In this document: piece after piece, positions 1 through 6,522 of the stretch | How positions within the stretch are numbered: position 1 is the first letter of the stretch | Layout of the letters: every line of letters starts with the position of its first letter | Source of the DNA: JADHUC01 sp964617665 | Lineage (GTDB): Bacteria; Planctomycetota; Planctomycetia; Pirellulales; Pirellulaceae | NCBI GenBank assembly: GCA_964617665.1 | Contig: CAZUAH010000645.1 | Location: forward strand, 1-7,551 | DNA: 7,551 bases | Direction of reading: 5' to 3' | Notes under the pieces: model-generated | The model's database searches: none | Told to the model about the DNA's origin: nothing | The model's input: the letters and a program-made list of their open reading frames with translations, nothing else | Program-made: the position numbers and the translations under genes

Positions 1-52
1 CCACGACCTGCTGATTACAAATCAGCTGCTCTGCCAACTGAGCTACGCTGGC
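1..52 (-). tRNA. tRNA-Thr (TGT anticodon), 3' part cut by window edge
   Basis: Reading the minus strand from 52 down to 1 gives a 7-nt acceptor strand GCCAGCG and the TA linker. A D-arm with stem GCTC/GAGC and the AGTTGGCA loop follows. The anticodon stem is GCTGA/TCAGC, enclosing the loop TTTGTAA. Loop positions 3-5 are TGT, which reads threonine ACA codons. After it come the variable region AGGTC and the first T-stem bases. The rest of the T-arm, the 3' acceptor strand and CCA lie outside the window. All visible arms pair properly, so this looks like an intact gene that is only cut by the window. It lies on the same strand as the sigma factor gene but has its own promoter at 90-117. Confidence 0.95.
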
Positions 53-89
53 CTGTAGGATGGAAGGCCTCCCGCTGCCCAAACCTGCT

Positions 90-117
90 AATATAGCGAA
101 GCCCAGATTCCTTGCAA
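90..117 (-). promoter_or_regulatory. sigma-70-type promoter of the tRNA-Thr gene
   Basis: On the minus strand a -35-like TTGCAA (117 to 112, 4/6 to TTGACA) is separated by 16 bp from a -10-like TATATT (95 to 90, 5/6 to TATAAT). Transcription would start near 83 and leave a leader of about 30 nt before the mature tRNA 5' end at 52, a normal arrangement. The region is locally AT-rich against a GC-rich background. The promoter is inferred from consensus and position only. Confidence 0.5.
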
Positions 118-242
118 TACGGAACGGAACACAAAAAGAAAAAAGGAGAGGCTGTACCCGGCTCGTGGAGAGTTGAGCCCACGATTCCCGAGGCCAACCA
201 GCGACCTCCGTCCACAATCGGAGCACCTCAGGGTCGGCAGCG

Positions 243-1910
243 TTAGTCCGGCAGTTCGATCTTCTCCTCTTCGGCTGCGATGCGCAACTTATTGAGTGCT
301 CGTGCCTCGATTTGGCGGATTCGTTCCTTTGTGACCCCCAATTGAAAGCCCACCTCCTTGAGTGTTTTTGGCTCTTGGGTGTGATCCAGGCCGAAGCGAT
401 TGATTATGATCTTCTGCTCACGCTCGTCAAGCCTTGACAGGATGCTTTCAATCTGACGCTCGCGCAAGCGCTGGGCACTCTCCTGCTCGTACTGCCCTCT
501 CCCTTCATCCTGCTGAGATGTGAACATCTCTTCTTGGCTGGTTCGGTATCGCTCGCGGTACTTGTACTCGTCCGGAATCGTTCGGGCGAAATTCCGCATA
601 ATGGCCCAACTTGCGTACGTGCTGAACTTGTTACCGCGTGAGTAGTCGAATTTCTCCGCAGCCCGGATCAGCGACATATTGCCATCGCTCACCAGGCCAA
701 AGAAGTCCTCCGAAGCAGAAACGTGTCGCTTCGCGATAGAGACAACCAGACGCAGATTGGCCTGTACGATCTGATTCTTGGTCGCCACAGCCTGTCCGTA
801 CAAGTGTTCGATCTGGTCCATTAACGTACTGCTGGCCCGAGCCGGATTCAGCTTCTCCCGCAACTTGGCAGCCCGGAACTTCAGGTAGTTGAGCTTGCGG
901 AACAGGTGATATTCCTGCTCTCGGGTCAACAGTGGAACGTCATACAGCGATGCCAAGTACGGAGGCAGACCGGTCGGCATGCGTGTTTTTCTGGGCGCGT
1001 GCTCGGGATCCGGCAACGGGCCCAGTATTTCCGCCTCAGCGACCTTCCTCTCGAACACCTCGTTGTAAATGCAATCCAGCGGCAATTCCTGAATCCGGCA
1101 CGCCCGCATTTCATTGACCACACGATATACGGTGGTTCGAGTGCGGGAATACCGTTTGGATAGCTCACCAACACCGATACCTCGACGATAGTCGTGGTAT
1201 ATCTTTCGCTTCAAGTCGTCGGTTAGCGGCCCTGAATTGCCAGGGAAAATCGCCAAGTCAGGGTATCTCTTGTCGAACTGCTTGAGAGTGTACCGGATCG
1301 TCTCGACGCTACGATTCATATGCCGTGCTATACGCCGAGCCACTTCAGACTGGCCGGCACCAGCTCGCGCCAATCGGCGTGCACGATCTATGATCTCGTT
1401 CCGTTCGTTACTGCTGAGCTGGCTGAAGCGCTCACCTCGCCTCACTCTGTCGGTGTTGCGAGCAACGAAACGATCGACACTGCTCTGCAGGAACCCAACT
1501 CGCTTGCGGCCGCTATCGAAAATGAATCGCCGACTCACCAAGCCCTGCTCACGCCAGCGCGAAATCGTCTTCGTCGAGACCTTGAACATTTTGCTCAAGT
1601 CCTCGACCGTGTGCACCGGCTCCGCTAGATCACTGACGCGTACATCAGCCGCGTCGGAAACATCCTCAACGAATAGCCGTACGTCGTGACGAGCATCCTC
1701 GCCCGTCAGAGTCATTTTCGGCGACGTATCGGGTCGATAGTCCGTAATGCGAAAACATAGATACTCGTAACTGTACGTCCTTGACGGATCGATTTCTGTG
1801 AGCAGACGTTCAGCTCGCTCCACCTGCTCCAATTTCTTGGTTCGAGGCGCAAAGCGGACCTGCTGGTCTCGAAGCTGCTTGATTGTCGAGTTGTGATAAG
1901 CCGAGTGCAT
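243..1910 (-). CDS. Sigma-70 family RNA polymerase sigma factor with N-terminal helix-turn-helix modules
   Basis: Directs core RNA polymerase to promoters. In the 555-aa product the sigma core is C-terminal. A region 1.2-like segment (about 317-345) contains YDVPLLTREQEYHLFRKL. Region 2 (about 378-445) has the core-binding and -10-recognition motifs IVQANLRLVVSIAKRH, GLVSDGNMSLIRAAEKFD and FSTYASWAIMRNFARTIPDE. Region 4 (about 490-545) has the HTH TLKEVGFQLGVTKERIRQIE. Region 3 is short, replaced by a charged Gln/Glu/Arg linker. Instead of region 1.1, the first 300 residues carry a MerR/HTH_17-like helix-turn-helix (about 99-150) and two further probable HTH segments (about 165-215 and 228-270). 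The ATG at 1910 is chosen because GAGGTG lies 4 nt upstream and the frame is well filled from there. The change from the usual WWIR to WAIM in region 2.4 suggests altered -10 contacts. It is likely an alternative or accessory RpoD-like factor; the regulon is unknown. Confidence 0.95.
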   Translation of the reverse strand: MHSAYHNSTIKQLRDQQVRFAPRTKKLEQVERAERLLTEIDPSRTYSYEYLCFRITDYRPDTSPKMTLTGEDARHDVRLFVEDVSDAADVRVSDLAEPVHTVEDLSKMFKVSTKTISRWREQGLVSRRFIFDSGRKRVGFLQSSVDRFVARNTDRVRRGERFSQLSSNERNEIIDRARRLARAGAGQSEVARRIARHMNRSVETIRYTLKQFDKRYPDLAIFPGNSGPLTDDLKRKIYHDYRRGIGVGELSKRYSRTRTTVYRVVNEMRACRIQELPLDCIYNEVFERKVAEAEILGPLPDPEHAPRKTRMPTGLPPYLASLYDVPLLTREQEYHLFRKLNYLKFRAAKLREKLNPARASSTLMDQIEHLYGQAVATKNQIVQANLRLVVSIAKRHVSASEDFFGLVSDGNMSLIRAAEKFDYSRGNKFSTYASWAIMRNFARTIPDEYKYRERYRTSQEEMFTSQQDEGRGQYEQESAQRLRERQIESILSRLDEREQKIIINRFGLDHTQEPKTLKEVGFQLGVTKERIRQIEARALNKLRIAAEEEKIELPD

Positions 1911-1914
1911 TATT

Positions 1915-1945
1915 CACCTCTTCAGGTGTGGTGGATCCTGAGGTG
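1915..1945 (-). promoter_or_regulatory. Ribosome binding site of the sigma factor gene inside a possible sequestering hairpin
   Basis: On the minus strand the Shine-Dalgarno sequence GAGGTG (1920 to 1915) sits 4 nt before the ATG at 1910. Just upstream, CACCT (1928 to 1924) can pair with AGGTG across a GAAG loop, giving a 5-bp stem that hides the whole SD. A second upstream copy, CACCTC (1945 to 1940), can make a 6-bp alternative pairing with the same SD. The pairing is visible in the sequence. That it controls translation is inference. Confidence 0.4.
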
Positions 1946-2022
1946 TTCCCTGCGGCTCCCACCGCTCCTACAGAATCCCATCCTCACGGGGCCTGCACCA
2001 CTTTCATGTGATGCTCCCTCAC

Positions 2023-2049
2023 ACCGGAAAACCGCACCCAATTTCCGGT
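2023..2049. repeat. 8-bp inverted repeat in the sigma factor leader region
   Basis: ACCGGAAA and TTTCCGGT are perfect inverted copies separated by 11 bp. They lie about 115-140 bp upstream of the sigma factor ATG. It could be an operator or a leader hairpin. No T-tract follows on either strand, so it is not a canonical terminator. Confidence 0.35.
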
Positions 2050-2445
2050 CGTTGTCTACTACGGACCGAGCATTCACCCGGTTCTGTTCATCATAAGCGA
2101 TTGGAAAAACTTTTACGACGATTTGAAAAATCTACCTTAAATCTTTTGATGGAAACAACTTGTGCTCAGGACTTGGACCTCGCGAGGACCGTGATGATAT
2201 GGCTGCCCGCCAGGTTTGCATCCCGTTCGTCCCACCGTATTAATCGTGTATTCGCTGGTTTTCTGTCCCATTGTTCCCTAAACACGGTGCCTCACAGGGC
2301 AAACCGCAACTTCCGTGTGAAGAACCGTCATGACGGCGGCCGATTTAACGGACTACGCAAAGAAGTAGAGCAGCTAGCGTACCAATGGGTTCGCCCTCAA
2401 TTACGACGATCGGACTGTCCTCTATTCGCGAGAAAAGTCATCAAA

Positions 2446-3849
2446 TTGATCAAAAATTCTTGGAAATCCGCCAGTGCCGCTACTCTCACCCTGCTGGTGC
2501 TCGTGCTGTCGTACCCGCTTTTTGGTGCCCAATCTCCCTCTGGCAAAACGACTTACGACCTGAAGCAGCCAGTTTCAATCGGACAAATGCAGGCCGTCCG
2601 GGCCGTGATGGAAGTGCGTGGTGAGTTGAAACTCAATGCCGATGGCTCCAAAGTGACGAGACCCGCTATTTTGGCGGACGGCAACATCACCTACGAAGAG
2701 CAACTGCTGGATGCGCGGTCAACGCCATGGCTCCGACGTTCAGTTCGCCACTACACCAAAGCCGACGCTCGTATCAAGGTTGGTGAAGGGGCGTTGGCTC
2801 CTCAACTGCCCGACGATCGGCGCAAGATCTGCGCACAGGTCGAGGCGGACAAGTCACTGATCTACTCGCCCCTAAGCCCCCTCACTCGGGAGCAGTTGGA
2901 ATTGATCGACATTCAGGGCAACACCCTGTTGCTCCCATCCATACTGCCGGAGCAGCCAGTTGGCATCGGTGATCGCTGGGAGATAGATCGTGATAAACTC
3001 GCTCGGATTCTGGGGCTGGATGTCATTGTCGAGTCGGATGTCGCCTGTTCGTTCCAAGAAGTCAAGGACCAAGTGGCTGTCATCGAAATCTCCGGAAAGG
3101 TCGAAGGTGCCGTCGGTGGAGTGTCATCCGAGATTCAGTTCCGGGCCAAGTGTAACTTCGATCTGACAGAAAAGCTCATCACCTGGTTCGCCGTCGCGAT
3201 GCGCGAAAACCGGGCGATTGGCCACGCGGAACCAGGCTTTGAAGTAACCGCTCGGCTCCGAGTCGCGATCGAGCCGCTCACCGAGTCCGAGAGGCTGTCT
3301 GACGCTTCCCTTGAGGGCCTGACGCTTGAGGCGAATCCAGGTGTGGAACTACTCAAATTCCAGGCCGAAAAGAGCGGCTTCCAGTTGATCCACGATCGTC
3401 GCTGGCGCTCGATGATGGACGGCCGCGACCTGTGTGTCTTTCGCTTGGTCGACCGCGGTGATCTCATTGCCCAATGCAACATATCGGAATTGTCCACAGC
3501 AGAAGCGGGTAGACAATTGTCGCTGAAAGCGTTCCAGGCCGATGTTCAACGCTCGCTGGGCGACAGTTTCGGGCAGATCGTCGAGGCGTCGCAGTCGACC
3601 ACCCAGGATGGGAAACGAGTTCTACGCGTCTTGGCGGCTGGCGCGGCCTCGGAAGTACCGATCCATTGGACCTACTACCATCTTTCGAACGATGAAGGCC
3701 GTTCCGCAGCGCTCGCATTCACCCTGGAAGCCAAGCTGGTAGAACGATTCGCCGAGGCCGACCGAACATTGATCGAAACATTCAAGTTCACGGATCAACC
3801 GGAGCCAGAGCAAGCCCCACAGGATGGATCAGGACAACGCGACGAATAA
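2446..3849 (+). CDS. Secreted protein of unknown function, possible PsbP/DUF1795-like C-terminal domain
   Basis: I do not recognise a named family over the full length. From a TTG at 2446 the product is 467 aa and opens with a classic signal peptide: basic MIKNSWK, then the hydrophobic run AATLTLLVLVLSYPL, with cleavage probably near FGA-QSPSG (about residue 28). The mature protein is rich in predicted beta strands. A central part (about 150-285) has the segment VGIGDRWEIDRDKL followed by alternating hydrophobic strands. The C-terminal part (about 325-450) has WRSMMDGRDLCVFRLVDRGD and ends WTYYHLSNDEGRSAALAFTL, then an ETFKF strand. That pattern resembles MOG1/PsbP-like proteins, but this is inference. 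The tail is Glu/Pro/Gln/Gly-rich. The frame is open from ATG 2008, but the extra 146 residues would bury the signal peptide. The ribosome site before TTG (GAGAAAAG) is weak, so the start is uncertain. Confidence 0.75.
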   Translation: MIKNSWKSASAATLTLLVLVLSYPLFGAQSPSGKTTYDLKQPVSIGQMQAVRAVMEVRGELKLNADGSKVTRPAILADGNITYEEQLLDARSTPWLRRSVRHYTKADARIKVGEGALAPQLPDDRRKICAQVEADKSLIYSPLSPLTREQLELIDIQGNTLLLPSILPEQPVGIGDRWEIDRDKLARILGLDVIVESDVACSFQEVKDQVAVIEISGKVEGAVGGVSSEIQFRAKCNFDLTEKLITWFAVAMRENRAIGHAEPGFEVTARLRVAIEPLTESERLSDASLEGLTLEANPGVELLKFQAEKSGFQLIHDRRWRSMMDGRDLCVFRLVDRGDLIAQCNISELSTAEAGRQLSLKAFQADVQRSLGDSFGQIVEASQSTTQDGKRVLRVLAAGAASEVPIHWTYYHLSNDEGRSAALAFTLEAKLVERFAEADRTLIETFKFTDQPEPEQAPQDGSGQRDE

Positions 3850-3925
3850 CCCCCGCCGTGGATCCGGTGCCTCGCACGCGTGCCGCGAAGACGAGGAAGC
3901 AATCTCAGTCTCTCACCCAGTTGCG

Positions 3926-4252
3926 TCAGTCGTCTTCAGGAGCTTCGCGGCGAAAAACGGCGACTACATCCTCAACAGGCACGACGAAAAGCTGATTATC
4001 GGGTTCGAAATCAACCGGGATAGCGTTCTTCGGATGGAAGAGGATCTTGTCGTACTGCCGCAGCGGCACATCGTCATCGTTCTCGACTTGCGTTGAGATT
4101 GTGACGATCCTGCCCGTAATCGTTGGTATTTCAGCCTGATCGGGAAGAGCTATCCCGCCTTTGGTTTCTCGTTTTGGCTCGTCCTTGCGCACGAGGACGC
4201 GGGCGCCGATTGGTTCCACGTACTCAAACGTCTTCTTTCGTGTCTTGGCCAT
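3926..4252 (-). CDS. groES: GroES-like co-chaperonin (Cpn10 family), no adjacent groEL
   Basis: The 108-aa product aligns by eye with the GroES fold from end to end: IGARVLVRKDEP matches the first core strand. The mobile loop is at about residues 25-42, with the GroEL-contacting GGIAL (residues 32-36) followed by PDQAE. GRIVTIS is the next strand, YDKILFHPKNAIPVDF the second barrel half, and NQLFVVPVEDVVAVF the C-terminal strand. Family members are usually about 95-100 aa. The extra length is a basic N-terminus (MAKTRKKTFEYVEP) and an acidic tail. The ATG at 4252 is preceded by a modest AGAGA ribosome site. A small exported protein gene ends 88 bp upstream on the same strand and may share a transcript. 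No groEL and no CIRCE operator are visible, so this is probably a paralogue outside the main heat-shock operon. Whether it caps a chaperonin is inferred from the intact mobile loop. Confidence 0.92.
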   Translation of the reverse strand: MAKTRKKTFEYVEPIGARVLVRKDEPKRETKGGIALPDQAEIPTITGRIVTISTQVENDDDVPLRQYDKILFHPKNAIPVDFEPDNQLFVVPVEDVVAVFRREAPEDD

Positions 4253-4340
4253 GGTTGTCTCTTGCGTCGAAAACGTACCATTGTTGGCCTCAAGTTACTA
4301 AGTGGTGCGACTTTCGGCAAGGCAAGACGACGGGCCAAGC

Positions 4341-4580
4341 TCATTTCAGCGTCTTCTCCAAGACGGCACCCAGTATCTGCCACAACTCCCCGTCAGACGC
4401 TTCCGTGTACTCGTGGTTGTGACGGCGCTGCACGGACGTGTCTTGATCTGAGAACGATGGTCGATGCGGTTGTTGCGACCGTTCGGCATGCGAAAAACCA
4501 ATCAAGAGCAGGCACGCCGCCACACCGGCTAGTTCGACGACTGCCGCACGAAACCAACGCCAAGGTGTTAACAAGTTCAT
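4341..4580 (-). CDS. Small exported or membrane-anchored protein, hypothetical
   Basis: No family recognised. The 79-aa product has an N-terminal signal or anchor: MNLLTPWRWFRAA, then the hydrophobic segment at about residues 12-30 ending in SHA before ERSQQ, a plausible signal peptidase I site at residue 32. A loose lipobox VAAC (20-23) is followed by more hydrophobic residues, which argues against a lipoprotein. The mature part is about 47 residues: a polar His/Arg/Asp-rich stretch, then a possible amphipathic helix (DGELWQILGAVLEKTLK). The start at 4580 is chosen because GGAG lies 9 nt upstream and the signal sequence begins directly there. The frame extends to an ATG at 4622, which has no ribosome site. 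It precedes groES by 88 bp on the same strand and may be co-transcribed. Short length and lack of homology recall keep confidence moderate. Confidence 0.55.
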   Translation of the reverse strand: MNLLTPWRWFRAAVVELAGVAACLLLIGFSHAERSQQPHRPSFSDQDTSVQRRHNHEYTEASDGELWQILGAVLEKTLK

Positions 4581-4694
4581 CGTTTTCACTCCGTTGATAA
4601 CCGTGGGAAGGCCCCAAATCACTCAGGCGTCCTTCGCACGTTCCGCCTTTTTGGAGTGGCAATCGGCGTGCCGGACTGGCAAGTTGCGATGCTA

Positions 4695-4732
4695 GCAGCC
4701 CTTAAGTCTCTTGTGGACCGAGACTTAACTGC
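4695..4732. repeat. Inverted repeat between the porin and the small exported protein gene
   Basis: Perfect 9-bp arms TTAAGTCTC (4702-4710) and GAGACTTAA (4720-4728) are separated by 9 bp. After a 3-nt bulge on the left side the stem extends by GCAG (4695-4698) with CTGC (4729-4732). It lies about 95-130 bp beyond the porin stop codon and about 115-150 bp upstream of the small gene start. No T-tract follows on either strand. It may be an mRNA 3' stabiliser for the porin or an operator for the next gene; the sequence does not decide. Confidence 0.5.
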
Positions 4733-4822
4733 TTGGCTTCTCGCCACTGCCCGGTACCGCCATGATTCGCGGCGCTGTAGAAACGACACACTCAATGCCA
4801 AGGAGATGGCGCGACCTGCGGA

Positions 4823-6268
4823 TTAGAGATCCAGAATCAGGTCGATGGCGAGGGTCAGTTGGCTGTCGTCTCTGAAGAAGTCGAATGGCCCGCCAACGCC
4901 GAGTACAGGGCTTTCAGTATCTGACCAGTCCCATCGGATCTCCGGGCGAAACCGTACATTCCGACATGGCGTCCAATTTGCCCCCATGGTCAATGCATAG
5001 TAATTTCCGCCACTGGCCAACGTGCCGGCCGTTGCCAAATCGATCACACGTGAATGATCCTGGTCGCGGAACCATTCGAGTCGGACTCCCATCGTCCAGC
5101 AATCGTTCACCTCGTACAGAAGGTATTGGTTGATCCCGTACCATCTGGCCGCGTTGAAGGTACCGCCAGAGAATTCGCCGTCCTGCTCGACGCCGAAATC
5201 GTGTTGAAAGACGTAGTCCAGACGGTTGGCGATCCGCTGGGTCAGCACAAGGCTGTACACGGACACATTGGCCGGATCCGTGCGTGCCGGAGAATAGGCC
5301 GGGTTGTTCACTCCGGGCGGACCATCGTTACCCGTGTGGAACATCCAGGCCAGCGAGGTGCGCTGGTCGGAACTTGTCCACTCGATGCCGCCCAATACGC
5401 CCCACTGGCTGCGAGCTGCATCCAGGCTGTTCCAGCCCGTCGTGCCACCGGCCGTCAGACGCAAGCTATCGCTCAGTTGAATATCCGCTACTGCTCCAGT
5501 GTGCGTGAACGGTTCGCCATACTGCAACGCGTAGGAGTGTGAGTAGAAGAAGTTGTCCGGCGCGGCGACCTTCTCGAAACCCAGGGGCGAGAAGAAGTGG
5601 CCAATCTTCAGGTTCGTTCCTGCCGCAATTGGTGCGTACACCTCGGCGTAGAACTGCGGTAGAGCCAAGCCGTACAGCGCGGCGGAGGCCGGGCCGGCAC
5701 CGCGCGGCCCATTGCCATTCCATCGCTGGGAACCATCGGAGCGCGTCTCCAAGCCAACGGCTGTGGTGAAGAAATAGTCCGTGCCGTACAACAAGTCCAC
5801 GCGCCCCCCGAAATCCCATGCGCAGCCACCCGTCGCGACTGGACGTTCCATGATCAGGTAAGCTTGGTTCATTTGGTATTCGTTGGCACGATCGTTGAAC
5901 GTGACCGGTCGATTTGAATTGTCCGGCGGACGCGCGGCATTGTACGTAACCCCCTGTGCGATCCAGCCACGCAGATTTCGAGTTGGATCACCGAGCCAAG
6001 TCCGCGAAGTGCCGCCGGAATCACCCGCGCGATCGTAGGCACTGGAATCCAGGACGGGGCTGGCAAGACTGGAATCCAAGTCCAGATCTGTCACATTTGC
6101 GGTGGCCGGAGGATCGTCGGCAAACGGGTCCGCTTCGTCCTGTGGTGCAGGATCGGTGATTCCGCCATCCGATCGAGGCGAAGGCGGAATCTCCTGAGCC
6201 TGGATCCGGAACGATCCAAGAAAAAGGAACCCGATTACCACCAAGAGAAAGGCGGACCGCACAGACAT
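4823..6268 (-). CDS. Outer-membrane beta-barrel porin, BBP2/OmpL-like family
   Basis: Predicted outer-membrane channel of 481 aa. Residues 1-24 form a signal peptide (hydrophobic FLLVVIGFLFLG, cleavage after IQA). A Pro/Asp/Ala-rich acidic linker (about 25-95) follows. The rest is a series of short alternating aromatic/hydrophobic beta strands and Gly/Asn/Asp turns, typical of a barrel. Recognisable family features are the opening GWIAQGVTYNAARPPD, the strand NQAYLIMERPV, and YGLALPQFYAEVYAP followed by LKIGHFFSPLGFEKV, seen in putative beta-barrel porin-2 proteins. The last strand is LTLAIDLILDL, ending in Leu rather than the common aromatic residue. The ATG at 6268 has AGGGTG 6 nt upstream. 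The ribosome site directly abuts a palindromic element (6280-6547) that must occupy the promoter or leader region. Transported substrate is unknown. An assignment to another porin family is possible but less likely. Confidence 0.9.
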   Translation of the reverse strand: MSVRSAFLLVVIGFLFLGSFRIQAQEIPPSPRSDGGITDPAPQDEADPFADDPPATANVTDLDLDSSLASPVLDSSAYDRAGDSGGTSRTWLGDPTRNLRGWIAQGVTYNAARPPDNSNRPVTFNDRANEYQMNQAYLIMERPVATGGCAWDFGGRVDLLYGTDYFFTTAVGLETRSDGSQRWNGNGPRGAGPASAALYGLALPQFYAEVYAPIAAGTNLKIGHFFSPLGFEKVAAPDNFFYSHSYALQYGEPFTHTGAVADIQLSDSLRLTAGGTTGWNSLDAARSQWGVLGGIEWTSSDQRTSLAWMFHTGNDGPPGVNNPAYSPARTDPANVSVYSLVLTQRIANRLDYVFQHDFGVEQDGEFSGGTFNAARWYGINQYLLYEVNDCWTMGVRLEWFRDQDHSRVIDLATAGTLASGGNYYALTMGANWTPCRNVRFRPEIRWDWSDTESPVLGVGGPFDFFRDDSQLTLAIDLILDL

Positions 6269-6311
6269 ACGAGCACCCTAATTAGTCGACTGTTTGAGTT
6301 GGTATTGGCCC

Positions 6312-6332
6312 CCTGCCAGCTCGTCTGGCAGG
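6312..6332. repeat. 8-bp hairpin, left copy of a mirrored pair
   Basis: CCTGCCAG (6312-6319), loop CTCGT, CTGGCAGG (6325-6332) form a perfect 8-bp stem. In the porin transcript it would lie about 44-64 nt before the start codon. Its mirror copy at 6469-6489 keeps the pairing through a compensatory change. Confidence 0.6.
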
Positions 6333-6376
6333 AGCCGATGTTTGGGCAGCTAACGCGGCCGCTCACCACCTTGCTT

Positions 6377-6429
6377 ACCTAGTCATCCCCTCTTCGCCGC
6401 CGTGGGCGGCGAAGAGGGGATGACTAGGT
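6377..6429. repeat. Perfect 25-bp hairpin at the centre of the palindrome
   Basis: The arm 6377-6401 is the exact reverse complement of 6405-6429, with a 3-nt GTG centre. The stem runs from ACCTAGTCATCCCC to the GC-rich top CGCCGCC/GGCGGCG. No T-tract follows on either side, so it is not a canonical intrinsic terminator, though such a stable stem could still block transcription. Perfect identity against diverged flanks suggests that it is younger, or kept by gene conversion or selection. Confidence 0.85.
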
Positions 6430-6468
6430 GTCTTAGAGAGACGTTTTCTTAGCCTTTCAAACTGGTCC

Positions 6469-6489
6469 ACCTGCCGGACGAGCCAGCAG
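6469..6489. repeat. Hairpin, right copy of the mirrored pair
   Basis: This is the inverse copy of 6312-6332. The pair that is A-T in the left copy is G-C here, and another C-G pair has become a T-G wobble, so folding is maintained despite three base differences. Confidence 0.55.
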
Positions 6490-6503
6490 GGGTCGAAGTC
6501 AAA

Positions 6504-6522
6504 CAGTCGAACTAGTCGACTG
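6504..6522. repeat. Short inverted repeat CAGTCGA/TCGACTG
   Basis: CAGTCGA (6504-6510), spacer ACTAG, and TCGACTG (6516-6522) are perfect 7-bp arms. They lie within a cluster of TCGA-containing words between 6492 and 6541 in the right arm of the larger palindrome. Confidence 0.4.

Larger units (their letters stand above)
1911..2445. other. 535-bp divergent intergenic region with no supported gene
   Basis: This lies between the divergent sigma factor and secreted-protein genes and should hold both promoters. An AT-rich stretch at about 2088-2160 is the most promoter-like part, but no hexamer pair is convincing. A weak candidate for the plus-strand gene is TTTGCA (2215-2220), 17 bp, TATTAA (2238-2243), 4/6 at each box, which would leave a leader of about 200 nt. 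An 8-bp inverted repeat, ACCGGAAA (2023-2030) and TTTCCGGT (2042-2049), lies in the leader side of the sigma gene. The plus-strand frame of the secreted protein stays open back to 2008, but its translation there is Arg/Ser/His-rich with no domain character, so I treat it as non-coding. Confidence 0.5.

Noticed and set aside
133..183. Possible intrinsic terminator of the sigma factor gene: stem CGTGG/CCACG and a T-rich tract on the minus strand
   Set aside because: The stem is only 5 bp, and the T-rich tract (144 to 133) begins about 19 nt after it, too far for a canonical intrinsic terminator.
15..215. 66-aa minus-strand open frame
   Set aside because: It runs through the tRNA-Thr promoter and into the tRNA gene itself.
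1237..1689. 150-aa plus-strand open frame
   Set aside because: It is antisense to the sigma factor; its Arg/Ser/Leu-rich translation reflects the codon pattern of the opposite strand.
2215..2243. Promoter candidate TTTGCA, 17 bp, TATTAA for the secreted protein gene
   Set aside because: Only 4 of 6 matches at each box and a 200-nt leader; in a region of this size such matches are expected by chance.
2008..2445. N-terminal extension of the secreted protein frame to the ATG at 2008
   Set aside because: The translation is Arg/Ser/His-rich without domain character and would place a clear signal peptide at residue 147.
4253..4340. CIRCE-type heat-shock operator upstream of groES
   Set aside because: No TTAGCACTC/GAGTGCTAA-like inverted repeat is present in the gap.
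4619..4801. 60-aa minus-strand open frame between the porin and the small exported protein
   Set aside because: Composition is Arg/Ser/Thr-rich with no ribosome site, and it contains the hairpin at 4695-4732, so it is more likely non-coding.
5054..5542. 162-aa plus-strand open frame
   Set aside because: It lies opposite the well-supported porin gene and shows no independent start signal or recognisable domain.
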